This document shows positions 23,283-32,685 of a stretch of 36,472 bases of DNA, piece after piece (position 1 is the first letter of the stretch; each line of letters starts with the position of its first letter). This stretch comes from Pseudomonadota bacterium. Lineage in GTDB: Bacteria > Pseudomonadota > Alphaproteobacteria > Sphingomonadales > Sphingomonadaceae. The position numbers and the translations under genes were made by a program. Below the pieces are notes generated by a model. It saw nothing but the letters and a program-made list of their open reading frames with translations, had not been told where the DNA came from and did not search any database. The DNA is taken from assembly GCA_021847605.1 (NCBI GenBank), contig JAJZQN010000038.1:1-36472 (forward strand). Direction: 5' to 3'.

Positions 23283-24281
23283 ATGTCGCATACCCAGATA
23301 AATCCCGAACCTTCTGCGCCCCAGCATGTCATTGATGACCTGCTGGCTCGCGGCATTTCATATGATGACATTCAACTTGGGATGATCCACCAACAAGCAC
23401 AAAGGCGCTCAGGTGTCGCAGTGCTACCGCTTGCCGTAATCGTCGGCGCCGATGCGGCCGACTTTAACAGGCACCACAAGGTCGGAAGCACCACCGCGAA
23501 GATGCTCCGCAAACAGCCTCCTCCTCGTAAGAGCGCAGGAGGAACGCATATCACTGGCGCCAAAATATGGGCAGGCAGCATCCAGACTGGCACCGAAGAA
23601 GAAGCAGACTTTGTTCGCGCCATTACCCCCGAGCAGGCCGACAGATTCTACAGGGTGTCCAACTTGGCTGCGGACAAGGCACTTGAACTAGCCACTAGCG
23701 CTCGCGCTGGAGAAGATTTGGAGACCCAAGACCGAATGGTCATGGGTTTCACTAATTCCTGCAGGAAAGTGCTCCAAAAGCTGGTCAACGAGATCCAGTA
23801 TCGCAAAGGATGGTGCATGCTGTCCTATGAGACACTGATGGATCGGACCAAGCTCTCGCGCGGTACGATCCATAACGCTCTAAAGGCGCTGCGTGCCATC
23901 GGGCTCATCTCTTGGAAGCGACGCTACAACTACACCCATTCTGTTGAGCATGGCTCTCGCTCGGAGCAAACTTCGAACCTCTATCGGCTCGAGTTCCCAA
24001 AGTGGCTGTTCAAGCTCCTGGGGCTTGATACGCCCATCCCGGACGACATGGCAGCTCATCAAGAGGCTACGATCGAGGATCATGCCCTCATGCTGGCAAG
24101 CGCCAGCAAATCTGAACGACGGCGCCTCATGCCGACCAGCATTTCAGGACGTGCATCCCTGATTACCGCCGCAGTGCGGATCGACTCACGCATTTCTTTC
24201 GATGGCCGAACCCGTGAGTCCAACGGTTGGATTGATCCTCAAGGGATTCTATTAAATTATGGGAATAGGGAGTTGGCCTAA
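23283..24281 (+). CDS. Probable plasmid replication initiator with winged-helix domain
   Basis: I chose the ATG at 23283, 7 bases after GGAAGGG. The frame is open from 23211 in the same phase, so a longer form is possible. The 332-residue product has a basic middle region and a winged-helix domain (about residues 180-220): MLSYETLMDRTKLSRGTIHN, then ALKALRAIGLISWKRRY and a wing leading to TSNLYRLEFPKW. This layout is seen in RepA-type initiators of alphaproteobacterial plasmids. The Rep role also rests on context: a ribbon-helix-helix gene and a structured leader upstream. A non-Rep helix-turn-helix regulator remains possible. Confidence 0.55.
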   Translation: MSHTQINPEPSAPQHVIDDLLARGISYDDIQLGMIHQQAQRRSGVAVLPLAVIVGADAADFNRHHKVGSTTAKMLRKQPPPRKSAGGTHITGAKIWAGSIQTGTEEEADFVRAITPEQADRFYRVSNLAADKALELATSARAGEDLETQDRMVMGFTNSCRKVLQKLVNEIQYRKGWCMLSYETLMDRTKLSRGTIHNALKALRAIGLISWKRRYNYTHSVEHGSRSEQTSNLYRLEFPKWLFKLLGLDTPIPDDMAAHQEATIEDHALMLASASKSERRRLMPTSISGRASLITAAVRIDSRISFDGRTRESNGWIDPQGILLNYGNRELA

Positions 24282-24475
24282 GTCGGCCAACGCGCAGATC
24301 TGACGATCCAAGGCCGCCCTAACGGCATGAGAACGACACCTTAGACCAAAACCGCACCCTCTGGAGTGTCGGCTACGCCGCCACGTGCTCCCAGGGGGAG
24401 CATGCGTCTTCTTCCGCCCTCTTTTCATGCCCTCGCGCTGAACAACGGGTCGCTAAAGCGCGAAATCGGAAGGGA
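24282..24475. terminator. Rep-downstream spacer with a candidate terminator
   Basis: No gene is seen here. TGCTCCC (24386-24392) and GGGAGCA (24396-24402) form a perfect 7-bp stem with a 3-base loop, followed by a pyrimidine-rich stretch (GTCTTCTTCC) with only short T-runs. It would end transcription from the replication gene, facing the convergent transglycosylase gene. Confidence 0.4.
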
Positions 24476-25366
24476 TCAGAATGCGGCTACCGATACAGTG
24501 CGGCCTTTGGGCTCGGCCACGAAACTGGCCTGTTGCTGACCCGCGCCATAACGACGCAGCCGCGCCCAATTATCGAGGATGGTCGCAACATAGCCCTGCG
24601 TTTCCCTTATCCGGGGTACAACCCCGCCATTAATCCGGCCCGGCCCGGCATTATAGGCCGCCAGCGCCAGATGCACCTGCCCGAACCTGTCGAGCTGGGT
24701 CCGCAGATAACGAGCGCCGCCGCGCAAATTCTGGACCGGATCATAGGGATTGACCCCAAGCTGCGCCGCGGTCCCCGGCATCAATTGCGCCAGGCCGTAG
24801 GCTTTCATCCTTGAGATCGCCGCTGGATTATACCGGCTCTCCTGAATGATCATCGCGTCGAACAGACCCGTCGGAATGCCATGCTCGCAGGCGATCGCGC
24901 TCATCATCCCGTAATAGGCTGCGCGGCGCGCCTCAGCATCCGGCTTCAGGAATCCTGCCGGACGATAGGGAATAGAGGCGCATCCCGGTGTATAAGGCAT
25001 CGAGGCAAGCGTGGGATACTGCCCTTTCATCCACCCCGGCACCGCGATCGAGGAAACCGGCGCAACGGCAGCCGCAGCCAAATCATAGGAACCAGCAAGA
25101 TCGGGCTGATCCACCGCAGGGGCGGCAAACTCCTGCCCCATCTGATATTCGACATAGCGGCGCGACAAGTCATGCACGCGAAACGCTTCGGGAATCCCCA
25201 CGTCTGATCCAGCAATCGGCATCGCTAGCGGACCGTCCGCAGCCGGGGCCGGTTGTCCCATGACGACAAGTTCCACCTTGCGCGTCTTTTTTACTTCGCC
25301 AGCGCTTACACTATTGGGAATGACGCACAGTAACGCGATCAGACCTGATGCTCGATGTACTCGCAT
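24476..25366 (-). CDS. VirB1-like lytic transglycosylase (SLT domain)
   Basis: The 296-residue protein has a signal peptide (residues 1-22, ending SVSAG), a low-complexity linker and a C-terminal SLT domain from about residue 155. The catalytic Glu is E176 in QESRYNP, followed by the family blocks GLAQLMPGTA (191-200) and AYNAGPG (237-243). It cleaves peptidoglycan in the periplasm to let the transfer apparatus through, the role of VirB1 or F orf169. It is encoded apart from the tra operon, about 3.2 kb upstream of traA and on the same strand. The 112-bp spacer to the divergent gene holds an exact TTGACA on the minus strand (25424-25419) without an obvious -10. Confidence 0.88.
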   Translation of the reverse strand: MRVHRASGLIALLCVIPNSVSAGEVKKTRKVELVVMGQPAPAADGPLAMPIAGSDVGIPEAFRVHDLSRRYVEYQMGQEFAAPAVDQPDLAGSYDLAAAAVAPVSSIAVPGWMKGQYPTLASMPYTPGCASIPYRPAGFLKPDAEARRAAYYGMMSAIACEHGIPTGLFDAMIIQESRYNPAAISRMKAYGLAQLMPGTAAQLGVNPYDPVQNLRGGARYLRTQLDRFGQVHLALAAYNAGPGRINGGVVPRIRETQGYVATILDNWARLRRYGAGQQQASFVAEPKGRTVSVAAF

Positions 25367-25478
25367 ATGAACCCTCCAAAGCCTTGATGAGATAATTGGA
25401 GGTCAGCGGCTTTCCCCTTGTCAACGCCATGATCCTCACGAACACTTTTTTTGAAAAAGGCTTTGGAAGGCTCCCGGC

Positions 25479-26771
25479 ATGTGGCTCGTACCCCGCGACA
25501 CCAACGGCAAAGGCTCAAATCGCATCCCGCTGCCCCCCGATCTGCGCACAGCGCTGATCCGATGGTATATCGGCAAGGGCACGGTCCATGACGAAAAGGC
25601 TGGCATCACCCTCGTCCAGCAGGCTCGTATCGGGCACAAGTGGATCGCCTGCGACTGCCTTGGTGCCGACAAGGCCCCAGCCATCCTGACCCCGGCATTC
25701 CTGTCCGAAGCAGAAACTTACTATCTGCGCCGTCTGACCAGCTCGAAACGTCCCGAGCATCTGCCCGACTGCCCATTCTTCCGCGACCAGGTGACGATCC
25801 GCATCAGCGAAGTGCGGTCGCGATCGACCCCGCTCGAGCCCCCTGCAGGTTTCTTCGAGGTGCTCAAGCCCGCGCCGGAGAAACTGGCGCAGCGCTCGGA
25901 GGACGATTCCAACGATGATCGAACCCGCAACGCTTCTATCCCGAGGCTAGCGCGATTGCTCTGGCGGCTCATGGCCGCTGCCGGCGTCAATCGTATCGCT
26001 CCGCTCGCCTATCGCGAGGAATGGTCGATCCGGCGCGAGTTTGCCGCGCTCACCAGAGCGGCGGGTCTGATCGAGATCGCGCCGGGCATCCAACTCGAAA
26101 AAGCCTTCTGGACCCACCCGAAGCCGCTTCAGGCCCGCGCGGTCTACGCAACGCTTCGCGCGCTGGAGGACAGATGGCCGCGCGACCACGCCCCGCAAGG
26201 CTTTGTCCTGCTCTACGCCAAGGGCATCCATGGCCAGGAAATCACGCTGCCCGACGGCGACACCGTCGCGATCGCCAACCGCATCCAGTCCCCATCGGTG
26301 CGCGGGAACCCCATCGCGGGGCCGTTCCTGGTCATCATAGTCGTCGGCAAATATCCCGAGGCCAAAGGCTATGCGCCGCTACGCGCCTATGCCCAGCCCA
26401 TCCTCAATGGACGGTTGTTCGCACCTGTCGATTCCGATTTTGAGAGAGACGTCTTCCGCACGATCCTGCGGACCCAGCAGGAGCTTCACGGCCGCGGTAT
26501 CGACCTCGCAATCGACAAGCCCGTGTTCGACACCCTGACGCCGGATGGGCCATGCCGCCCCGACTTCCTGATCGAGGCGCGATCACGCGAGACCGGCGAG
26601 ATTCGCAACCTTGTCGTCGAGGCCATGGGCTTCAAAACCGACGAATATGAGGCCAGCAAAGCCATCACGCATCCGCGCATGGCGCATCTGGGTCAAATCG
26701 TGACGATCGACAGGCAGGACGACGATGCCCATACGGGGCGCCGTGCGCTCCTCGAAGGGCTTGGCCTCTGA
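25479..26771 (+). CDS. DUF1173-type protein with possible PD-(D/E)XK-like C-terminus
   Basis: The 430-residue protein resembles the DUF1173 family, known for three conserved cysteines near the N-terminus. Here they are C58 and C60 (ACDC) and C98, with H94, a zinc-finger-like set (HLPDC). A linker rich in Asp and Arg follows (about 130-150), then a long folded region. Near the C-terminus, P361-D362 and E381 sit in RPDFLIEAR and LVVEAMG, the spacing of a PD-(D/E)XK nuclease, but the expected Lys is Met383, so activity is uncertain. GGAAGG lies about 8 bases before the ATG. Genes of this type travel on conjugative plasmids and integrative elements. The function is unknown, and a nuclease-like DNA-processing role is only suggested. 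Confidence 0.6.
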   Translation: MWLVPRDTNGKGSNRIPLPPDLRTALIRWYIGKGTVHDEKAGITLVQQARIGHKWIACDCLGADKAPAILTPAFLSEAETYYLRRLTSSKRPEHLPDCPFFRDQVTIRISEVRSRSTPLEPPAGFFEVLKPAPEKLAQRSEDDSNDDRTRNASIPRLARLLWRLMAAAGVNRIAPLAYREEWSIRREFAALTRAAGLIEIAPGIQLEKAFWTHPKPLQARAVYATLRALEDRWPRDHAPQGFVLLYAKGIHGQEITLPDGDTVAIANRIQSPSVRGNPIAGPFLVIIVVGKYPEAKGYAPLRAYAQPILNGRLFAPVDSDFERDVFRTILRTQQELHGRGIDLAIDKPVFDTLTPDGPCRPDFLIEARSRETGEIRNLVVEAMGFKTDEYEASKAITHPRMAHLGQIVTIDRQDDDAHTGRRALLEGLGL

Positions 26772-26775
26772 CACT

Positions 26776-27045
26776 CTAGCGCCAGGACAGGCTGGCTGCG
26801 AAATAGCCGATGATGCCAAGCGTCACCGGCGTCGAGAGCAGATAGAGTTTCTGCCAGCGCCACCAGATCCGGGGCAACAGCAGCGCCGCTCCCTTCACGC
26901 TGCGCGCATCCTCCCAGACTCGATCCTTCCAGAGTTCATGCAGAGCAACGCTCACCGAAAGCACCATGGCGATCGCGCAGCACAGGCTGGTCGCGAGATA
27001 GATTGCCATCCAGTTGGCGATTTCGAGGGGCGTAAACTGAGACAT
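26776..27045 (-). CDS. Small 2-TM membrane protein
   Basis: The ATG at 27045 (MSQFTPLEIAN...) follows AAAGG and is preferred over 27087. The 89-residue product has a hydrophobic helix near residues 12-35 and another near 68-85, with a basic stretch between. I recognise no family. It converges on the DUF1173-type gene with a 4-bp gap. Confidence 0.55.
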   Translation of the reverse strand: MSQFTPLEIANWMAIYLATSLCCAIAMVLSVSVALHELWKDRVWEDARSVKGAALLLPRIWWRWQKLYLLSTPVTLGIIGYFAASLSWR

Positions 27046-27170
27046 CCGGCCTTTGTTATACCTGTAACTTTCTACCAGGGCACCCATATCCGACGAGCAA
27101 ATTCTTACAGGAAACCCCTTAAAATCCTTGGTCTATCAAGTATTTTCACAGACAAATCGCGCAAAGAGTT

Positions 27171-27207
27171 GAGAGGGAGAGGAGGGAGTGGACCGAGCAG
27201 ATCGGTC
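27171..27207 (+). repeat. Polypurine tract plus hairpin, copy A
   Basis: A purine-rich tract with G-runs (27171-27190) is followed directly by a perfect 6-bp stem GACCGA (27191-27196) / TCGGTC (27202-27207). Copies B and C of the same arrangement lie before the next two large genes. The ATG at 27269 is 61 bp downstream. The rest of the 27046-27268 spacer shows no gene. Confidence 0.55.
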
Positions 27208-27268
27208 AAAGCCCTTTAACCAGCAGCCGGTGCCTTGGCGGGCGCCTGCTACATGGAGGTAACTCCCC

Positions 27269-27508
27269 ATGGAACGATATGTTCTCTTCATCAGCGAGCC
27301 GGGATCTGATGACGTTGTAGACATCCACCCCAGCAAACCGGCTGCGCGAAGCGCGCTTGCCGAATATGTGCGAGCACGCTCAGCTATCAACAGCGTGGCT
27401 GACCACCATGATGATGAACAGGCCATCGCCTCCTATTTCGACGGTAGCGAAGCCATCTTCGCAATCACGCGCATCACGCCGCAGTCGATGCAAGGAAACG
27501 ACCAATGA
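27269..27508 (+). CDS. Small soluble hypothetical protein heading the leading-region-like cluster
   Basis: GGAGGT lies 8 bases before the ATG. The 79-residue product is acidic, with an N-terminal strand (YVLFISEPG), an Ala/Arg helix (KPAARSALAEYVRARS) and an acidic helix (DHHDDEQAIASYF). No family recognised. Its stop overlaps the start of the Toprim gene (ATGA), so the two are translationally coupled. Confidence 0.65.
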   Translation: MERYVLFISEPGSDDVVDIHPSKPAARSALAEYVRARSAINSVADHHDDEQAIASYFDGSEAIFAITRITPQSMQGNDQ

Positions 27509-28371
27509 CCATTGTCGCGCGTCGCCCCTCGCAAAAACTCATCGACATCGTCGGCACTCTGCGCGGCACCTGGCACGGCAACCGGGCGATGTGCCGTTGC
27601 CCTTGCCATGATGACCACGAACCCAGCCTGTCCCTTCGCCAAGGGGATCGCGGCATCCTCGTAACCTGCTTTGCAGGCTGTGATTCCATCGACGTGCTGC
27701 GCGAACTCGATCGTATCGCGATCACCCGCCACTACGAGCCGCCGCCAGACAATGTCCGAGCCGGCACCGCGAACATCGAGCGGCTCTGGTCGCAGGCGCA
27801 ATCCGTGCCGGGTACGCTCGGCGAACGCTATCTCGGCTCGCGCTTCCTGCTGCCCGTTCCCGGTGACGTGCGCTTTCACCCGCGTTGCCCTCATGGCGCA
27901 AAGCCCAACACCGTCTTCAAGCCTGCCTTGCTGGTCGCCGTCCGCGAAGGCCAGCGGCTTGTTGCACTCCAGCGGATCTTCCTCGATCCCGAAACCGCTC
28001 GCTACACCGCCAAGGCCACCATCGGTTCGCTCGGCATGGGCGCATGGCGCGGCGGCGGTATCGGTCCCACCATCGGTCTTGCCGAAGGCTTCGAGACGGC
28101 GCGGGCATGGAGCCGCATCAACAACCTTCCCTGCTGGGCCACGCTCGGCTCGCGCCGGTTCGGCCTGGTGACGATCCCTGACAGCGTGACCGAACTCATC
28201 CTGGCGGGCGATTACGACACGGCGGGGCGCAGGGCCGTAAACCGGGCATCGCATCGTTACGCCAGCGACAACCGCGTGATCCGCGTCGATTTCCCGAAGG
28301 GCTACAAGGATTGGGCCCAGGTGCTCGAAGCCCTCGAGGCGCAGAAAAGTGGAGGGGGAGGGGAGGGGTGA
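27505..28371 (+). CDS. CHC2 zinc-finger / Toprim primase-like protein
   Basis: The 288-residue protein has an N-terminal primase-type zinc finger (C30, C32, C34, H38 in MCRCPCHDDHEPS, then C55 and C59 in TCFAGC) and a C-terminal Toprim domain: the catalytic Glu E194 in GLAEGFETA and the DxD pair D236/D238 in LAGDYDTAG. This is the plasmid-borne DnaG-like Toprim family, short of a helicase domain. It probably primes synthesis on incoming single-stranded DNA or has a related role. The last codons (SGGGGEG) come from a G-rich tract shared with copy B of the repeat element. Confidence 0.85.
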   Translation: MTIVARRPSQKLIDIVGTLRGTWHGNRAMCRCPCHDDHEPSLSLRQGDRGILVTCFAGCDSIDVLRELDRIAITRHYEPPPDNVRAGTANIERLWSQAQSVPGTLGERYLGSRFLLPVPGDVRFHPRCPHGAKPNTVFKPALLVAVREGQRLVALQRIFLDPETARYTAKATIGSLGMGAWRGGGIGPTIGLAEGFETARAWSRINNLPCWATLGSRRFGLVTIPDSVTELILAGDYDTAGRRAVNRASHRYASDNRVIRVDFPKGYKDWAQVLEALEAQKSGGGGEG

Positions 28372-28386
28372 TCTGCCGTTCGGCAG
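28351..28386 (+). repeat. Polypurine tract plus hairpin, copy B
   Basis: A G-rich purine tract (28351-28368) overlaps the 3' end of the Toprim gene and its stop. It is followed by CTGCCG-TT-CGGCAG (28373-28386), a perfect 6-bp stem that ends 19 bp before the ATG of the next gene. Confidence 0.6.
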
Positions 28387-28405
28387 AGAGCCCAAGGAGA
28401 CCCCC

Positions 28406-31400
28406 ATGCGCGACCTTCTCGATCTCACGCACGTCAATGATGCGCCGGCAGCACGCACGATCGCCGCCCTACTTGCCGCCGATGGCGCAATTACCCGCCG
28501 CCAGCTGAACGATGCCATGGTCCGAGCGTTCGGCGGCAGCGATGCCGATGGGCGCTGGACCCAGCGTGACAGCTTCGAGATGCTCGAGCACGCCCTTGCC
28601 CTTCACCTTGCGAGCGACGGGCATCGTATCGACACACTGGCGGACATTGCCACCTCCAGCGCGCTGATGCAGCGCCTGCCGACCCAGACCGTGCGCAGCG
28701 AGGAGCAGATCGAGCTGCAGCAGTTCTCCACTCCCGCCGACATTGCTGCGCTGGCAATGCTGTTCGCCGCGATCGGCGCCGAGGACGTGGTACTCGAGCC
28801 GAGTGCCGGGAACGGCCTACTCATCGCCCAGGCCCCGCGCGGCCGCATCCTTCAACTCAACGAGATCGACCCGCGCCGCCGCGAACGGCTCGCACACATC
28901 TTTCCCGATGCGACGATCACCGGCCATGACGGCGCTGCGCTTGTCGCGCTCCACTCGGATCTTCCGCGCCCGAGCGTCGTGCTCATGAACCCGCCGTTCT
29001 CACGCAGTATCGGCCGCGGCGCCGATGACCTGGCTGCGCTGCGCCATCTGCAGGCCGCGATCAAGCGGGTCAGCCCGGGCGGCCGCGTCGTCGCCATCAT
29101 GCCCGACTGGTTCGCGCCCTGCGCACGGCTGCGCACTGCCTACGAAACCATCCTGACCGGCTGCACCGTGCGCGCATCGCTTCGTCTCGAGCACTGCTAC
29201 CGCAAACACGGCACCGACATTGCCGTTCGCCTCTATGTGATCGACAAGATCGCCGGCGACCTCATGCCTGCGGTCATCGAGCGGTCAGCCGTACTCGACT
29301 TCCTCGATGCCATCGAAATCCCCGGTCGCATCAAGCTGGAGCCCACCGCCAACCTTCCGGTTCGCCCTGCGCCTCCGAAACCGACTTCGCTGTTCGGCGC
29401 CGCGCGCAAGACCAAGGTGGCCGCGCCTCGCCCCTATCACGCGCCCAAGGCCAACGCGGTCCTGCCTGTCGGCTATCGCCAGCTGGAGGAGCCCGCACCG
29501 CTGGCGCAGCAGGTCGGTGTCTACCTGCCCTACCGGCCAAGCCGCATCGTCTTCGATGCTGCCGGCGAACACCCGACAGCACTGGTTGAATCGGTCGCCA
29601 TGGGCTCGATTCCGGCGCCGGTCCCCACGCACATCCCGCATCTGCCCGAACGCACCGTCAGCGAGCGGCTCCTGTCCTCCTCCCAGCTCGAGACCGTCGT
29701 CTATGCGGGCCATGCCTGGAGCCAGACGCTTCCCGGCACCTTCAAGCCCGCCAAGGAAGGCGTTGGCCTCGACATCGACCCTGAAGGCCGCAAGTACCGC
29801 AAGGGCTTTTTCCTCGGCGACGGGACTGGCGCAGGCAAGGGCCGCCAGATCGCTGCCTGCATCCTCGACAACAAGTTGCAGGGCCGCCGCCGCCACATCT
29901 TCGTTACCAAGAACGAGCCGCTGCTCGAGGACATCCGGCGCGACGTAACAGCACTTGGCGGCCTCTCGGCCGACGTGCAGCCGCTCTCGAACTGGAAGAT
30001 CGGCCAGCCCATCACGATGGACGAAGGCACTCTGTTCGTCACGTATCCGGGGCTTCGCTCGGGTCGCTCGGATGCAACCCGCCTTCAGCAGATCCTCGAT
30101 TGGGCAGGGCCCGACTTCGATGGGGTGATCGCCTTCGACGAGGCTCACGAAATGGGCGGTGTCGCGGGCGGCGAGGGCGCCCTTGGCAAGACCGAAGGCT
30201 CCCAACAGGGCATCTGCGGCGTCCTACTTCAGAACCACCTTCCCGATGCGCGCGTGCTCTACGCTTCTGCTACCGGCGCTTCCGACGTCAACAACCTGGC
30301 CTATGCCGTGCGCCTCGGCCTCTGGGGGCCGGAAACCTCCTTCCCCGACCGGGAATCCTTCATCTCCAACATCCGTCAGGGCGGGATCGCGGCGATGGAA
30401 CTGGTGGCCCGCGACCTCAAAGCGCTCGGCCTCTACACGGCGCGCGCGCTCAGTTTCGCCGGCGTCGAATACGAAGTGCTGCGCCACGAGCTGACGCCCG
30501 CCCAGATCGAGATCTACGACACCTATTGCCGCGCCTGGCAGGTCATCAACACCAACCTTGCCGCCGCGCTCGAGGCGACCAACGTGGTCGACAGCCTTGC
30601 GGGCAAAACGCTCAACTCGGGCGCGAAAGCGGCAGCGCGCTCGCGTCTCGAAGGCACGCGCCAGCGCTTCTTCGGCCAGGTGCTGCTTTCGATGAAGCTC
30701 CCCACCGTGATCGCGGCAATCGAGGGGCACCTGAAGCAGGAGCATTCGGTGGTCGTGCAGCTGGTGACGACGGCCGAGGCCATCCTCGACAGGCGCCTGT
30801 CCGAGATGACGGCCGAGGAACGCGCAGAGCCGCAGATCGAGTTGTCGCCCACCGACCAGATCGTTGACTACCTCAAGCGCGCCTTCCCGACCCACCAGAT
30901 GGAGGTCTTCAAGGACGATACCGGCGCCCTCCATTCCAGGCCCATGCGCGATGATGACGGCAACCCGGTCCACAACCCCGAAGCCATGGCCGCGCGCGAC
31001 AACCTGATCGAGCATCTTTGCGCGCTTCCGCCGATCAAGTCGGGCCTCGATGCCCTGATCGAGCATTTCGGACCGGATCGGATCGCCGAAGTCACCGGGC
31101 GTTCCAAGCGCCTGATCACCGGGCCGGACGGCCGCCAGAAGGTCGAGACACGCAACGCCCGTACCAGTCAGGCCGAGGCCAGCGCCTTCATGAATGATCG
31201 CAAGAAGGTGCTCGTCTTCTCCGATGCCGGCGGCACGGGCCGATCCTACCATGCCAGCCTCGAGGCGGTGAACCAGGACCGGCGCGCTCATTTCCTGCTC
31301 GAGCCGGGCTGGCGCGCTGACCGGGCGATTCAGGGTCTCGGCCGCACGCACCGCACCCATCAGGCATCGACGCCGCTGTTTCGTCCCGTCACCACCGACT

Positions 31401-32629
31401 GCAAGGGCGAGCTGCGGTTCACCTCGACGATCGCCCGCCGCCTCGACAGCCTTGGCGCCCTCACGCGCGGCCAGCGCCAGACCGGAGGCCAGGGCCTCTT
31501 CGATCCCGCCGACAACCTCGAAAGCGATTATGCGCGCGACGCCCTCGTTACGTGGTTCCACCTTCTCTATCACGGCAAGCTCAAGAGCACGAACATGACC
31601 GAGTTCGTCGACCTGAGCGGGCTCGAGATCACCGAGGGCGATGGCGTCCTGAAGGAAGACCTGCCGCCAATCCAGCGCTGGCTCAATCGCCTGCTGGCGC
31701 TGCCGATCGCGCTGCAGAACAAGATTTTCGAGGAATATCTCACCCTTGTTGAAACCCGCGTCGCCGCTGCGCGCGAGGCCGGCACCCTCGATGTCGGTGT
31801 CGAGACGATCACGGCCGACAGCGCCCGCGTCATCAGTGACACGATCCTGCGGACCGATCCGGGTACAGGCGCCACCACCCACCTTCTCACGATCGAGATC
31901 GCACGGCGCAAGAACCCGATTTCGCTCGAACGCATCCTCGACATGGTCCGCTGGCGCGAGAACCCGGCATTCGTCATGAACGCCAAGTCGGGCCGCGTAG
32001 CGCTGCGCAGCAAGGCAAACGCCTGGATGGACGATGAGGGCGAGCCGATCCTTCGCATCGAGCTGCAGCGCCCCTGCAGCCGCAAGTCGATGCGCGAGGC
32101 GGATCTGTTCGAGACCGCCTGGGAAGAGATCGACGAAGACACGTTCCGGGCCAAGTGGCAGGCCGAAGTCGAAGAAGCGGCCGAGCAGCTGGACACCGAG
32201 ACGGTGCGCCTCGCAACCGGCCTCCTGCTGCCGATCTGGTCGGCGCTGCCGTCCGATCACCTCGCGGTCAACCGGATCGTCGACAAGAATGGCAACAGCT
32301 GGCTTGGCCGTATCGTCTTCGAGCACAGCATCGTCGACCTCTTCACTAAGCTCGGCCTTGCAAGCAGCGAGGAGATGCCTGTCGAAGCGATCACCAACGC
32401 CGTCCTCGCAGGGCGCAGCGTCAACGTGACCCGCCCGTTCGCGATGGCCTTCAAGCGCTCGCATGTGAACGGCAACCCGCGTGTCGAGATCGTCGATGCA
32501 CCGGCAGCCCAGCTTGCATGGCTCAAGTCGCTCGGCGCGTTCACCGAGATCATCCAGTACCGCACCCGCGTCTTCATCCCCGTCGCGCAGGCCGAGGCCA
32601 TCATCGCCGAGATCCTCAAGCCCTCCTGA
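28406..32629 (+). CDS. DarB-like fused N6-adenine methylase and strawberry-notch helicase
   Basis: The ATG at 28406 follows AAGGAG by 5 bases. The 1407-residue protein joins two modules. The first is a methyltransferase with a SAM-binding motif (VLEPSAGNGLL, about residues 130-140) and the N6-adenine catalytic motif NPPF at 195-198. The second is a superfamily 2 helicase of the strawberry-notch type with Walker A GTGAGKG (473-479), DEAH (578-581) and motif VI QGLGRTHRTHQ (976-986). P1 DarB has this combination and protects incoming P1 DNA from type I restriction. Large proteins of this kind recur in conjugative elements. The target specificity cannot be read from the sequence. The neighbouring ArdC supports an anti-restriction role. 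Confidence 0.82.
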   Translation: MRDLLDLTHVNDAPAARTIAALLAADGAITRRQLNDAMVRAFGGSDADGRWTQRDSFEMLEHALALHLASDGHRIDTLADIATSSALMQRLPTQTVRSEEQIELQQFSTPADIAALAMLFAAIGAEDVVLEPSAGNGLLIAQAPRGRILQLNEIDPRRRERLAHIFPDATITGHDGAALVALHSDLPRPSVVLMNPPFSRSIGRGADDLAALRHLQAAIKRVSPGGRVVAIMPDWFAPCARLRTAYETILTGCTVRASLRLEHCYRKHGTDIAVRLYVIDKIAGDLMPAVIERSAVLDFLDAIEIPGRIKLEPTANLPVRPAPPKPTSLFGAARKTKVAAPRPYHAPKANAVLPVGYRQLEEPAPLAQQVGVYLPYRPSRIVFDAAGEHPTALVESVAMGSIPAPVPTHIPHLPERTVSERLLSSSQLETVVYAGHAWSQTLPGTFKPAKEGVGLDIDPEGRKYRKGFFLGDGTGAGKGRQIAACILDNKLQGRRRHIFVTKNEPLLEDIRRDVTALGGLSADVQPLSNWKIGQPITMDEGTLFVTYPGLRSGRSDATRLQQILDWAGPDFDGVIAFDEAHEMGGVAGGEGALGKTEGSQQGICGVLLQNHLPDARVLYASATGASDVNNLAYAVRLGLWGPETSFPDRESFISNIRQGGIAAMELVARDLKALGLYTARALSFAGVEYEVLRHELTPAQIEIYDTYCRAWQVINTNLAAALEATNVVDSLAGKTLNSGAKAAARSRLEGTRQRFFGQVLLSMKLPTVIAAIEGHLKQEHSVVVQLVTTAEAILDRRLSEMTAEERAEPQIELSPTDQIVDYLKRAFPTHQMEVFKDDTGALHSRPMRDDDGNPVHNPEAMAARDNLIEHLCALPPIKSGLDALIEHFGPDRIAEVTGRSKRLITGPDGRQKVETRNARTSQAEASAFMNDRKKVLVFSDAGGTGRSYHASLEAVNQDRRAHFLLEPGWRADRAIQGLGRTHRTHQASTPLFRPVTTDCKGELRFTSTIARRLDSLGALTRGQRQTGGQGLFDPADNLESDYARDALVTWFHLLYHGKLKSTNMTEFVDLSGLEITEGDGVLKEDLPPIQRWLNRLLALPIALQNKIFEEYLTLVETRVAAAREAGTLDVGVETITADSARVISDTILRTDPGTGATTHLLTIEIARRKNPISLERILDMVRWRENPAFVMNAKSGRVALRSKANAWMDDEGEPILRIELQRPCSRKSMREADLFETAWEEIDEDTFRAKWQAEVEEAAEQLDTETVRLATGLLLPIWSALPSDHLAVNRIVDKNGNSWLGRIVFEHSIVDLFTKLGLASSEEMPVEAITNAVLAGRSVNVTRPFAMAFKRSHVNGNPRVEIVDAPAAQLAWLKSLGAFTEIIQYRTRVFIPVAQAEAIIAEILKPS

Positions 32630-32685
32630 CCACCGCACCTATCCTCCCTGATCGACCACGAGCGCCAAAGCAGCCGGGTCGGTCA

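Noticed and set aside
27088..27268. Possible oriT upstream of the leading-region-like cluster
   Set aside because: Position would fit, but no nic-site motif or relaxase gene could be recognised, so it is not called.
30224..32638. 804-codon minus-strand frame opposite the DarB-like gene
   Set aside because: Lies wholly within the helicase gene, whose motifs are clear on the plus strand; no recognisable domain in the antisense product.
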